A DNA stretch of 64,000 nt from Asterella californica (GCA_036924285.1 JAYKYS010000001.1:31681501-31745500); one strand, 5' to 3'. Positions 45,601 to 56,748 are shown, counted from the first letter of the stretch. The notes: generated by a model not told the origin, from the sequence alone. Numbers and translations: made by a program.

Positions 45601-47464
45601 ATGTAATCATCATATGCTTCCTCAGAGGAATCCTGCAGAAGTGATGCTCTGATACGAGAAGAAGACCTCGGAATATATATGGGAGACTTTCGACTATTGG
45701 TGGAGTTACACTTAACCTTCTTCCTAGGTGACCTGCAGCATGAAGAAGATGGTTGGTATGCCATCAACACTTCTTCCGTCTCCGTGTCTTTATTGAAAAC
45801 TCTCAATGAATCATCAACTGAAGAGAGTTGTGAACTTCCATTTTCAGCTGCAGACGAAAACAATTGTTTTCTTCGATTGGTCATGGGAACCAAAAGTTCA
45901 ATCATCTCTTTAACACTCTTCGATACCGGTTCTTCATCATTCGCATCGTTCTCTCCACTGAACTTGGACCGAAGCGTTTCTTGTATGTCGTCTTTCGACT
46001 TGGACGAAGAGTTCGGATCATGTCTGGACAATACTGCTGATGCAGCTTCTTCATTCAACTTTGAAGAAATGACTGCAGAACAGAGACCATCCGATTACAC
46101 AACAATTAGCATAAGTCACAACAGTTAGCATGACATATGTAGTACATATATTCTTTGTACATAAAATGAGACTTTACATGCTAAGGGACAAAGATAAAAA
46201 TTACATGTAGATGAGTACTGAGGAGTATTCCAGCGCTTCAAACATAAAGTGAAACTTTACATGCTACGATACAGAGAAACACATTACATGTAGTACCTCT
46301 CTGAAGACTACTTCTGCGCTTCAAGCATAAAATGAGATTTTATAGCATACGGTAGAGGGAAAGTATTTACCTGTTGATGAACTATGACTGTACTTCTGCG
46401 CTTCAAACAGAAAATGAGACTTTACATGTTTTGGTACATAGAAAGAATTACCTGTATATGAGCTCTGAAGAGTACTTCTGCGCTTCAAACGTTTTTGTTA
46501 TCTTGTCTGTGAGAGACGAAATAGTCATACACATCATCAAAAAGCCATGTTAGGTTATGACATTCTTTCGTCTTGGGACACTGAAACCTAAGCGATGGGA
46601 GTTTATCAATCTTCGACTGCATAAACTGTTTGCATTTACTGCGAACATCTCCATTCTTTTTGAAATATGCATTGATGATGTCCTTTAACATCGGATCTTT
46701 CATATACTGGATGTACCACTGTCGAATCATCCGATACCCATCAAGCAAATCTCTCCATGCCACCGGATGATCTTTTCTCAAAAATTTCCTTCCGATAGAA
46801 CGTTGTTTGAAGATTTCTCCGTATGCTGGCCAGAAAGGTGTTCTGGTTACATCTTCTGAATTCTTCTTGTCAAGCACATGCTTCTTACGCTTGTCCTCAT
46901 CCGCTTTGTTCCGTGGCAGTTCATCGTCTGTCTGAAGCACATCGTGCTTCTTCTGCTTGTCCTCATATGCTTTGTTCCGGTGCACATCTTCTATCCAAAA
47001 AGTGGACTTCTGGACAGGTTGCTGCTTTGTCACAAGTTCACCGTGGAATTCATCGCCATCGGCACCAGTCGACAGATGCGACTGAAAAATCTGCTTCTTC
47101 ATCACAAGTTCACTGTACGCGTCATCGTCACCGGTGGACAGATGCGATCGAGAAGTCTGCCAAAGACGAGAAGGAGTCTCAATTATCTGAGCTAATTTGA
47201 GAACATGTCCCATCTTAGACACTCCAATGTTGTTCAAATCTCCTTTAGTCATGCTGAAGAATGCTATAGAATCGATATCTTGATGTATGATTGTGCTCTC
47301 ATATTCTGTATTTCCTAGGTACTAAGAAATTTTCTGAGCTAGAGCATCTGCATCGAGATACTCAAGTGCCATTCCGAAGACACGAGCTACAAACAATACT
47401 GTTGATGCACTAGGTACGAATGAAAGAACATCTGTTTCGTTCAAGAGAGACTCATGAACAAGAC
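42342..47464 (-). CDS. unrecognised multi-exon gene or pseudogene with SAM-like domain
   Basis: Three coding-looking blocks lie in order on the minus strand: 47464-46485 (SAM-like domain plus charged region), 46073-45375 (acidic, Ser-rich, with an RKKVKCN basic patch) and 42654-42342 (final exon). The last two begin after clear acceptors (TTCTGCAG, TTATTTCAG). Between them are repeats and duplicated intron-like sequence. It may be a host gene, or the accessory gene of the divergent TNP2-like transposon at 52-55 kb, since short sequences are shared between the two areas (see findings). I cannot join the exons with certainty. Confidence 0.45.
42671..43165 (-). repeat. duplicated intron-like segment
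   Basis: A segment around CTCTTCCTGAAATAACATAAGTTGCAAACACAG occurs near 42768 and 43101, and in part near 42700 (first 20 bases CTCTTCCTGAAATAACATAA). Each copy carries an acceptor-like TTATTTCAG on the minus strand. Confidence 0.6.
44725..44880. repeat. duplicate of 42934-43045
   Basis: CCATGGTTGAAGCTAAGGTGATGAAAT and about 100 following bases occur at 42929 and 44730, about 1.8 kb apart, with a few substitutions (first 20 bases CCATGGTTGAAGCTAAGGTG). The 43.05-44.72 kb between them holds no gene I recognise. Confidence 0.7.
45375..46073 (-). CDS. acidic/Ser-rich exon, unknown function
   Basis: It opens after acceptor TTCTGCAG with ISSKLNEEAASAVLSRHDPN and continues acidic and Ser-rich (KSKDDIQETLRSKF, SVDDSLRVFNKDTE). 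It has a basic patch, SPRKKVKC, that could be a nuclear signal. Probable coding ends near QTETEGSG at about 45530; the rest to 45375 is Phe/Ile-rich and resembles intron sequence found again at 42720. No domain recognised. Confidence 0.4.
   Translation of the reverse strand, partial: VISSKLNEEAASAVLSRHDPNSSSKSKDDIQETLRSKFSGENDANDEEPVSKSVKEMIELLVPMTNRRKQLFSSAAENGSSQLSSVDDSLRVFNKDTETEEVLMAYQPSSSCCRSPRKKVKCNSTNSRKSPIYIPRSSSRIRASLLQDSSEEAYDDYIQDTTDHPPLRYAAINDLLQTETEGSGSKHYQIHRCFIQSHVLITVTMTFLHIDKFNQKFLFHVRSVCESLIRIL
46233..46488 (-). repeat. 82-bp tandem array, four units, with splice-like motifs
   Basis: GCGCTTCAA recurs at 46233, 46316, 46398 and 46480 (spacings 83, 82, 82). On the minus strand each unit reads TTTGAAGCGCAG, then about 25 nt starting AAGTAC, then ACAGGTAA (two units) or ACATGTAA (two units), then a T-rich stretch. 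The array begins at the stop codon of the SAM exon. Confidence 0.85.
46485..47464 (-). CDS. exon with SAM-like domain
   Basis: The frame includes LLNETDVLSFVPSAST, then FGMALEYLDADALAQKIS, a TAG at 47324-47322, and then the segment DIDSIAFFSMTKGDLNNIG followed by SKMGHVLKLAQII. The last part matches the SAM-domain signature (helix, S/T-x-x-DL-x-x-[LI]GI, K-x-GH-x-x-KL). TAG falls inside the first SAM helix, consistent with CAG-to-TAG, or it is the end of an intron (TTCTTAG acceptor). The C-terminal part is charged (WRDLLDGYRMIRQWYIQYM) and of unknown family. The first ATG after the TAG is at 47252. SAM domains mediate self- or protein association. Confidence 0.5.
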
Positions 47465-47601
47465 CTTAGAGAATGAGATGCGAATCGCAACTCTATGTTA
47501 TGTCTATCTAGTTTAATACTGCATATCAAGGTGAGAGAAACTCGAACACTTATCTTCATTCATTCTCCACTATTTGAGAAAAGTGCACTATACGTAGCAT
47601 T

Positions 47602-47835
47602 GCTGATCGTGAATCCACTCGATGATGAAGATCTTTCACAGTATCAACAACGCGTAAGGAACTCGATCTTCAGAATTTCCTCTCTCGTCTCATTTCCACT
47701 AACAGACAATCATCTGTAGCTGATCGTGAATCCACTCGGCGACGATGAAAATCTCTCATCAGTACTAACCGCGGCAGGAACTCGAAATTCTCACGTTCTT
47801 CTGATTCTCCACTCCCGCCTGATTTCCACTAACCT
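47602..47835. repeat. 117-bp degenerate tandem duplication
   Basis: GCTGATCGTGAATCCACTCG starts at 47602 and 47719. The copies share GGAACTCGA and TCATTTCCACTAAC-like segments with indels. It lies just upstream of the SAM-domain exon. Confidence 0.6.
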
Positions 47836-48279
47836 AGAATCATCCGTTGTCCTTTTCTCCTGCTTGATTTTCACACTCAGTTAATTCATCAGTCGTCAAG
47901 AACGATGTACTGAAAATCTCACTTTGATTTCCACTACGGGTGGTACGGCAAAGTTCAGGAGTTATCGGCAAAGGAGCTCCGTCTCGCTCCAACCGTTTAA
48001 ATACCCGTCGGCGTTACAACCTTCCTGTTTCAATACAAGCTCTGCGAGGAGACGAGAAGGCGGTCGTCTGCAATCTTGCACTCTCTTTGAAAACCATCGA
48101 CACGGTGTGACGTCCTTCCTCGTCGGGTCATCACTGAAACTTGTTTTCTTCAATAATCAAGAATGTCAAATTAAATACTCCAATTTTATAGTACAGGTCA
48201 CTCATACTGCTACCTGCTCACCTTCACTCGTCCCATTCTGTACGCATATAGACTCCTCCTTGTATGAGATCTAGAGTAC

Positions 48280-49425
48280 CTGTTCACGTACCTCAGTTAA
48301 CACCACTGCATCACCATGGCCATATATTGTATATGTAGATACCACTGAATATGGACGAGCCAGATCATGCATGCATGCAGAGTGTTGAGGCTAGCTCTTT
48401 GCATTGAAACTTAACCAGAGAAAAGTTATCTTCACCTTCACCTTTGGTCTACTACTCCTTGGTCTAGTCTCCTAACCTCTGCAAAAGTGAAGTGTATGGT
48501 ATAGAAATGGATAGCTTGGACCCACGCAATGAAAGAGAATGACATTGTTAGCACGAAGGGAAGCAAGGTCAAGGTTGTTGCAACCATCGTGAACCACCTC
48601 GTGAGTAATACTCATTTACCAGTTCTTTCTCTAGCTATACTCGTAAAGGCATGGATTCTCTAGGCAATTAGCAGTATAGTTCCAAATGTCACAAACGAGT
48701 AGAGAAAAGTTGATTTCATGATCACTCTAGATAGACTTCTTAAGTCATAAAATAAAGAGAAAGAACTCTTTCTTACTTTAAAAGCAAGGATTTGTTTCTG
48801 GACTGGGTGCGAACTATATGAGTGTAATTACTTTTGATGCCAAACTGAAAGGATTCTTTGCACAATCAATATCACAACTCTTTATAAATCACCTTACTGA
48901 TTTCTCAGCAAGTTACATCAGACCTTAGTAAACAACTTTACTAACATTCCTTCAATCCTCATAAGTGGTCAACTTTAACATATATATATTAGAAGTTTCC
49001 AATCATCAAACAAAACATTTGATCTCTTTCATGAATGATCATAACTTCTCCCTTGCATTCTCTCTGTCAACAACTAAATATCATTCACATTTAGATCATA
49101 TATGAATAAATTTTCCACAATACAATAATCTCGCTTCATCACTTCAAACCTACTGGTAAGATCATGAACCAATCTTCATTCTATATAAAAAAACCTTCTC
49201 ATGTTTCTGATTTCTTTTCTTCTCCGAACACAAATGCATAGCCCCGCAATCCTATTGCAAGCGCAGCAACTTGTTTGTATGTGTATTTATGTCGTAGCAT
49301 TTATTCTTCTCTTGAGGGACACACCATCCCACTCAAAGTCCAACGCCCATGTACAATACGTAGCAAACATGGATCATGGATTTGTGATTATAAGAACTGA
49401 GGCTAGTTTTTATACCTTTTGTATA
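48280..49425. other. intergenic, nothing recognised
   Basis: Only short frames and AT-rich sequence, with GATCATGCATGCATGC-like simple sequence near 48365. Confidence 0.4.
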
Positions 49426-51140
49426 GTAAATCATCGTTCGTTTTGAAATAGAGAAAGAAAAAGACGAAAGAGAATGTGAGATATTTAGGTTGTTTACATT
49501 CACATCAACTTTTAATAAAAAAGCCAAGTGCTACAAAACTTGAAATCAGTTTAGTTGTATAGCTTTACAACACATATATACACAATTTAAATCATATCTG
49601 AATTAATATGATTTTCAATTTTCAATTCTTTAAGTTCTCATTCTTTTCATATTCTTCGTTTTCTAGCTTTGGATTAGCTTATCAGGATTCATGCTACGCA
49701 CATTGAACAATGAAGATGACATTAGTTTATCTTTTCTATAAATTCAAAGATAGCATAAACATGACAAACAAATATATATTTGTGAGTATAAGAACTGAAC
49801 TTGTTTTTAAACATTTACATAGTAAATCATCGTTCGTGTTCATTCAATAATATACTCCATTTGTGCTAATGATATATATTCATATCCAATGTTCACAACT
49901 ATTTTGAAGATGATAATAATTGTAGAACATAAATGTCATGCTGAGAACGTAATGTAAGAATGTGTAACATAGTACGTTAGACTATGTGGTATATCTCGAT
50001 TGTTGATGTTTTTACGGTAATAAAATCTTGAGTCTGGACCAAATGCAAAGTAATTTTCAAACTCTTCCTAAATATTAACATCGCTTAATATCGAATCAGT
50101 CAGTCTTCATTTAACTAGCGTAACCTTTGCGAGAAAGCAAAACCATGTCTCGACCTTTGTCTGCTGAACTGCTGAAACTGCATATACTGGAGCAGTTCAA
50201 AGATCTTCCAGTTCGTTTAAACTTTGAAACCTGTAAGCCATATATGGCTGACAAAGGTGTATATGTATATATATACCATGGAGTAGATAAATATGGCAGA
50301 AGCTCCATATCCCAGAGCCGGTACCCTTTGGCGAGTCGCACCGCAACTTGAGTCGCTGGAAGTATCATTCAACTTCCGCATGCACCATGGAATGGACACT
50401 CCACCCAACAGCGGTGACCTCGTTTAGTCTTTCAAAATCATATCTGAATTAATATGATTTTTAATTTTTAATCTTTTTATTAATATTAAAAGTATTATTC
50501 GTATTGTAGCTTTGGATTAACTTACCAGGATTCATGCTACGCACATTGAACAAAAAACATGACATCAGTTTATCTTTTCTATAAATTCAAAGATAGCATA
50601 AACATGACAAACAAATATAGATTTGCGAGTATAAGAACTAGAGCTTGTTTTTTTCATCTGCATAGTAAATCATCGTTGGTGCTGAAATAGAGAAAGAAAA
50701 AGACCAAAGAGAATGTGAGATATTTAGGTTGTTTCCATTCACACCAACCTTTAATAAAAGAGCCAAGTGCTACACAACTTCAATCAAGTTTAGTTTTATA
50801 GCTTTACAACTACAGACTAACTTCACAATTAAATATTCAACCTTCACTGAAAAACATTCAATAAAATATTTATGCTTTGTAAACCAAACAAAAGTCAAAA
50901 GGTCAAGGGAATTTCATGTTTGTGTGTTGATGTTGTACATCACCAGTGTAACATCAATACCTCCAGTGTGCAAATTGCTTAGAAGTTTGAGTCATTTAAT
51001 CACGACATTTCATTCAATAATATACTCCATTTGTGCTAATATATATTCATATCCAATGTTCAAGACTATTTCAAAGATTACAATAGTTGTAGAACATAAA
51101 TGACCATGCTGAGAACGTAATGTAAGAATGTGTAACATAA
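49426..51140. repeat. cluster of mutual segmental duplications
   Basis: Three pairs of segments recur: 49426-49570 with 50663-50810 (GAGAATGTGAGATATTTAGG), 49587-49800 with 50434-50640 (ATGCTACGCACATTGAACAA), and 49840-49980 with 51010-51140 (AATATACTCCATTTGTGCTA). Their order differs between copies, so this is a rearranged duplication and not one simple repeat. A 52.26-kb transposase-like segment also has a partner here (50163-50233). Confidence 0.75.
50127..50351 (+). pseudogene. short fragment related to the TNP2-like transposase N-terminus
   Basis: The segment LLKLHILEQFKDLPVRLNFE at about 50170-50230 corresponds to the decayed version at 52263-52335, directly upstream of the transposase remnant. 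The rest of the 74-codon frame has no match I can see. Confidence 0.4.
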
Positions 51141-51879
51141 AACTCGAACACTTATCTTCATTCATTTAAGGAAACAAAAATTAACGTTATACATAAGAAC
51201 ATTATGGTGATTACATTTTCATCTCAATTTGGAATATGTGAAATAAAGAATCTAATTAAAACGATTCGTTAGTTTTACATTATTACAATTATGATTCATC
51301 TCAACTACTTACTACCAACAAAGATATGTTAAGACGGAGATTTTTGAGTATCTTGGAGCAGAACAGAACCTTATTCTATTCTGAGAGAAAAAAGAATATT
51401 TCCTTCCATACACTTATACTAATAGTTGAGAGGTAAAGAAGAGAGAAGACCAAGGGAATTGGTGTGAACGTATACAAGAAATATAAATAAATTTTTATCA
51501 ACATCTTTGTTCCCATTATTCTTTTATTCATCCTAAATATGTTAGCAAGATGAACTTCTGGCAGGAGAAATGACGACAAGCGTGATAACCAAGAGTAAAT
51601 TAATAGTGTACCATGAGAGTTGGTATTCTGTTAATAGAAAAAGTGATTTTAGACAAGAGGAGAATAAAGAACAATATCTTTATGAATTTTTTTATTAAAT
51701 TAAATAATTAAAATAAAGTACTGAACTTAATTTACCTTCATTACACGTGGTCCTTACAATCACCACACCCATAAGCTAAGGTCTGCAAACTGATCCATGA
51801 TTTGGTACAAACAGTTGCCTCTACAAACTCCACCCCTTCACTAATAAAGGTTCTTATAGCTTCATTCGCAATCGCAAGC

Positions 51880-52258
51880 CGACTCGATGGTTATTTAACT
51901 AATCAGTAAAAGTTTCCCGTGCTCTTGATGCCACCTTGAATATACCACAAGCCATCCGATGTAGGCCAAAGCCTTTACACTTATGGGGCTGCCTCACAGG
52001 ATTTACAGCCCCCATATGCGCACCAGGTATCTCCCATGATATATTCTTGATGGCATGCGGAGACTTAGGCCAGGAAGTCCACGATTAAGGGAGATATCGG
52101 TCTCCCACCCCTAGATATGTAGGACGTGGCTGCATATCCAACATAGACTCCCATCCGGGAGGCCAACATGCCGGAATAGGAACCAGAGGCCAGGGGGATT
52201 TGATCCTTAGACCTCCTCCTCCCTAGGCAGACGCCCTATCACTTGGATGGCCTTTGGT
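51880..52258 (-). mobile_element. tRNA-derived SINE
   Basis: The minus strand begins with a tRNA-like head. A box A-like GGCCATCCAAGTGATAGGG (52252-52234) is followed by an anticodon-arm-like GTCTGCCTAGGGAGGAGG and box B GGATCAAATCC (52206-52196). A GC-richer body of about 300 bp extends to about 51880. These are internal RNA polymerase III promoter elements. The head is degenerate, so it is not a functional tRNA gene. The distal end is approximate. Confidence 0.65.
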
Positions 52259-52262
52259 TCCG

Positions 52263-55003
52263 TTTAAGACTGTTAAACTGCATATATTGTAGCAGCTCGA
52301 AGATCTTCCAGTTCGTTTTAACATTGAAACCTTCCTTTGAATCCGTCTAGGTCAACCATGTGTAAGTCATCGGGTTCACAAGTTTGTCAAAAAGAACCAA
52401 GTCGTGAGGACATTCGATCAGATGAGTGCATCATCCATCTTCTTCATCCATCTTATGTTTATGTATCGGAAAGAGTCGATGTCTATAATTCAAAGAGAGA
52501 AACATATCAAAATTTTCACTTCTATCTTATGCTTTGTGAGTATTATTAATATATATTTTCATGATTTGTAGGGTGATCCACGTAATCTTGCGCTTATGAG
52601 ACATTGGGATGAGTTTCAGGCGACAAGCACGAGTTACAGAACAACATGGACAGTTGAAGTGAAGATTCTCAATGCTGGAACTCGTTCGAGATTGCCTGAC
52701 ATGATAACACTATTCATTCCTGTTTCGAAGTTGAATGCTGAGATGAAGACTGTTCGTCTTGATTCTTTTTTAGAACCTTTCATTCATGAATTACAAGTAC
52801 TTTTTGTAGATGGATTGCAAATCAATTATGACTATCCTTCTACAAAGTTATATAGTGCGATATCTCTATCTCAGAGAACCACTATCAGAGCCATCATGAT
52901 GTTGTTTACTGACGATCATCCAGCACAGTGCAAAGTTGGTGGATTTAGCAATGGAGGCAAAGCAGGTTGTCGATGTTACAAGTACTAGGTGGAGGTAAAT
53001 ACCAGGACAAGGTGCAGTTGGTGGTCGGGTTGAGTATTTCAACAACAGATTTCAAGGAAGATACCCTCCGGTGAAAAGATCAACAACAACGACAGCCGAA
53101 GGTGTACAAAAACTATTACTAGCTGAAACAAGTATACAGAGAACGCAGATTTTCATGGAATATGGAATTACAACCGAGAGTAAGCTTTGGCGTTTGTGTA
53201 AGTTATATAGTTTTGATCTACCTAAAGATCTAGTATATGACAGCGTGCATTGTCTTGCTTTATGTATGTTCAAGAACTATGTAGAGAGGTTAAAGAGTTT
53301 GGTAGAAACAAAACCGAACATGAAAACTAGTTTGTTTCAGGCTATGGATGATATAGTCCGCACAAGGCCTTATGGTTTAATTGGTCGATGGCCTAAGGAT
53401 ATATTCACTCGTTTAGGGTTCTTTAAAGCTGAAGAGTATGCACGATTTATCATATATGTTCTACCACACATTCTATACAAAATAGGTTTAGATCACAGAC
53501 AAACCTAGGTAGTATTGAGATTCTACTTATTGAGATTGATCGACTCTTTTACTTAAGATCTTGAGTTGAAGGATGGACTGCAAAAACTCTTCAGTTGGCA
53601 AGAACATTGTTCACTTCATGGAGGATTCGCTGTGAAGCGACTTGGGGTTGTTCGAGTTCCATATTACAACATGTTACAGATAAATACTATGACATTGAAT
53701 TTGGTTGAAAGGTTTGGGAATGGTTGTTTTTGATATTTAACAAGATTCTGATTAATTGTCGTCTCTTGTGTAGGGAACGGAGAGCTCATAGACTACATTG
53801 TCAGGCACGGGCCTCATTATGTGTTTTGGTGTTATTCGTTTGAGCGTCTCGTGTCTGGTTATAATCAGACAAAGACCAACAAGAAGGAGATGGAAGAGAC
53901 TTTTACGTTGCATTACGTTAGACTCTTTTTCAATACTGTCCGAGAGCAAATATGATTAGATGAAGATAATATGTCTCTTGTCGAAAGAGCAATAAGATTG
54001 GTACATAAACATTTGTGGGTCTCCAGCGATAGAGAAGAAGAGCGAACACAGCTATCTCGTTCTTCTTGTTGTTCTTCATGGCATAAAAGTTCTGTGATAA
54101 TCAATGCATCACAGAACCTAGCATACAATATGTGGAGAAACAACTTGTTATACTCTGATAATGTATGTGTGGAAACTTTGTTGTCCAAAGGAATAAGTGT
54201 AGGGGGAAAGTGCTTGAAGAAAAAGCAGATGCAGAGAGGTCTACATACATATTTGAAGCGGTTCTGGCAAGAGAAGGGTGTATTAACAGAGTTCAACGCG
54301 TCATTGTTCGATGAAGAAATCTTCATATTGAAGACAGTGCTTGTGAATGATGACGTTTATCGCAAAATTGATCATGTTATCATCTTGGAGGATGCTGCGA
54401 AGTCACAAAAGACACAATGGAACTGGAAAGGTCGGATTCAAATGATTTTCCTTCATACTTTACATGATCATGCAGAGATATTTGTGGAGTTCAGATGGCT
54501 TTACAACAATATGTTGTAAAGCCATCTGGGAGCATGTCCATTGATTACATATCAGGCATGCAGCTTTTGAGTACGATCGAAAGAAGTCATACATCTGATA
54601 ATTTTCGACCTGCTCCACAGTTAGGTGGTAAAAGTTTTTCTGTGAGGAGAGACTCTGGTAATGGAAGAACTCAAGATATCTTGGCATTGGAGGTTACAGA
54701 TGGTAGAGAAAGACGCTCTTTATTAGACCTTGGTGCAATTGGACATCCGCCACCCTATCCTGAAGAGAGCGACGTCATTATAGTCAGAAGGTCATCTTAG
54801 TTGCAGAGCAGAAGTTCATAGATGTTTGCTCTTTGTGTAGTTTGAGAAGTGTGTTTTGCACGAAGATCTGGCGATCGACCAGATCGGAGGATTGAGGAGG
54901 TCCTTGAAGATGAGGCAGATGACATGGAGGAGGCAGAATCTACAGCAACGAACTCATCATCATGTGGTGTAGTCCATGTTTCATGGTTGAGAAAATTTAG
55001 ATG
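52263..55003 (+). pseudogene. CACTA/TNP2-type DNA transposase remnant
   Basis: Fragments follow TNP2 order on the plus strand. MMLFTDDHPAQCKVGG with CRCYK (about 52890-52985) matches the DxPA..GxxGCxxC block. FNNRFQGRYPPVKRST (53039-53090) follows. YDSVHCLALCMFKNYVERL (53235-53290) matches the DxMHxxxLGxxKRL block. HYVFWCYSFERLVSGYN (about 53815-53870) matches the Y-x-FER block. ISGMQLLS and a final HVSWLRKF come later. At least six stops or frameshifts occur, including TAG at 52986. A possible short intron (GTGAGT 52536 to TTTGTAG 52571) is present but out of phase. An inverted duplication interrupts it at 54512-54528. I could not fix CACTA termini. Confidence 0.75.
54492..54528. repeat. perfect 17-bp hairpin inside transposase remnant
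   Basis: CAGATGGCTTTACAACA (54492-54508), loop ATA, then its exact complement to 54528. The left arm is transposase coding sequence (FRWLYN). The right arm interrupts the coding sequence and introduces a TAA. The second arm is therefore an inserted inverted copy. Confidence 0.9.
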
Positions 55004-55150
55004 AAGAGAGTTGATAGCAAGTCCTATTGCTGATGTAACTGTTGCTATTGAACGATTGTTACAACTAGTCAATAGTCTAGAACCATGTGAATGTTCTGAA
55101 GGTGGAAGGATCATTCGATGGAAAGTATCAGCACAGTTAGAACAGTTTGC

Positions 55151-55360
55151 TTACAATTGGAAATGTTCTGTAATAGATAGTGCTCTACGCCTTATCGTAA
55201 GACGCCATTGTTCTTCCTTTTTTGAATGGGCTGTTAGCTCCCGAGCGAGTGTAGCTTTGAGTTCATCAACTGCTGTTCTGGCCTGCTTCCTAGAATGTTT
55301 TGATATCTCGACACGTGCCTGCTGCTCCAGTTTAGTCTGTTCTTTCTGCAGCTTACTCAT
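55151..55360 (-). CDS. short coiled-coil ORF, uncertain
   Basis: It starts at ATG 55360 and gives 69 residues (MSKLQKEQTKLEQQARVEIS, then EELxAHSKKEEQWR-like heptads), strongly predicting a coiled coil. Upstream on the same strand, an ATG near 55690 opens a short MVLVEQIYELRKE helix that could be a first exon. The region between is disrupted by two hairpins. It may be the accessory gene of a transposon or a decayed host gene. Confidence 0.35.
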   Translation of the reverse strand: MSKLQKEQTKLEQQARVEISKHSRKQARTAVDELKATLARELTAHSKKEEQWRLTIRRRALSITEHFQL

Positions 55361-55511
55361 CTACCGGGTGGTGGAATCTCAGAACGGAGAGTATGACATG
55401 AAACATGTGAAAAGTATAGGTCGGAGATTTGGGCAAAAGACTTATCAGAAGTAAGAGAGGAAGTATACGATGAGGCAAGTAGTGCTGTTATTGGTTTACT
55501 TCTGTATCCTT

Positions 55512-55533
55512 GATTTTCTGGCTCCAGAAAATC
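55512..55533. repeat. 10-bp perfect hairpin, 2-nt loop
   Basis: GATTTTCTGG, CT, CCAGAAAATC. It lies seven bases before a second, larger short-loop hairpin. Confidence 0.85.
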
Positions 55534-55539
55534 AGATGA

Positions 55540-55597
55540 GGCAAAAGACATCAGACGAGGAGGCTCTCCAGAGCCTCCTCGTCTGATGCCTTTTGCC
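55540..55597. repeat. 28-bp-arm hairpin, 2-nt loop
   Basis: Arms 55540-55567 and 55570-55597 (core CAGACGAGGAGGCTCT) differ at one position only and are separated by CC. A loop this short rules out a standard transposon terminal-repeat pair and suggests a fold-back duplication. Confidence 0.92.
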
Positions 55598-55599
55598 TT

Positions 55600-56748
55600 T
55601 ATCCAGTTCAGCGCTCTTGGCAAACTATTTTGCATCTGTAATGTACCTCTTTCCGAAGCTCATAGATCTGCTCGACGAGTACCATGTTAGCTTTCTGAAG
55701 GCGATTGCTCTACAATCAGGAAGCAGAACAACGAGTCTGTAAACGGAAACTGAGCTACTCTGGATGGAACAGAAAACAAGATGGAATCTCCGTCCACGTC
55801 TTCCTTGTATTGAGAATGTGCAACTGCATCAGCTTTAGTCTTAATCTTGACTGAGTTTTTATCAGCAGTTTGCTGGTTTGCACCTTACAGATTTATTTTG
55901 TCCTCTTCAGTTTGTGTGGCAGTCTTTATAGGTGAGATACTCTTCACGGAGCTGGTTCGTGGACTCTTTGTCGTTTCTCAGCGCTGTGAAAGATGGTTAT
56001 ATTGTTTAGTGGAACAAATGGATTCCCCGTCTTCTTTCACTAAATGCTAACTGCGTATGACTGCAGTTGTTCTTGTGACAAAGATTTTAAATTGCAGTAC
56101 TGTCTCAAAGCTAGACAAGACTAGACTGTTACATTCTTTGCTGGTACAGTTTCTGAGTTTTGAAATTGTATTTCAGTTGTCTCTAGAGAGTTTCACTATT
56201 TCGAAACTCTGTTTTGCGGTTGAATCAAGTTCTTAATAAACTTTCTTACTTTTGCCAAAACTCGTATTTGCATATGGCTCTCATGCTGAGGATTTTCTCT
56301 GGCTGATAATATTTCAGAACTTTGTAATTTTCGATACGGATGTGACTGGGCTCTGGTTTTTACCATGGTGTATATTACATGTTTCAGTGTATGGGTGAAT
56401 ATTTTCCTCGAACATGACAATAATGCTCTGTCTGAACTGGGCTAATACTTCACTACAAATGTTGTGAAATTCACTACTGTGCACATTGATATTACGTGCA
56501 ATCGTTCAAGGTAAACACTCGATCACAGTATATGAGCATTTTACACCGTTATAGACTCAACATATCATATGTCTGTGTCAAATCTCAAGGTTGGCCGCTT
56601 TTCCTACTTCTTTGTAAACTTACAGTTGAAAGTAGGAGTTTTCTCATCATGGGTTCTGCATGATTTCTCCCTGTGTTTGCTGTATTGGAGCCACGACTGA
56701 CCAGGAAGTACAGAAACAGTACAAGAGCAGTATAATTTCACCACAACA
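55600..56748. other. intergenic, no gene recognised
   Basis: Short frames only on both strands. TTCACTACAAATGTTGTG near 56450 starts like a CACTA terminus, but I found no matching partner. Confidence 0.35.

Noticed and set aside
56445..56495. CACTACAAATGTTG as a CACTA transposon terminus
   Set aside because: No matching inverted copy ending TAGTG was found on the far side of the transposase. A five-base match alone is weak.
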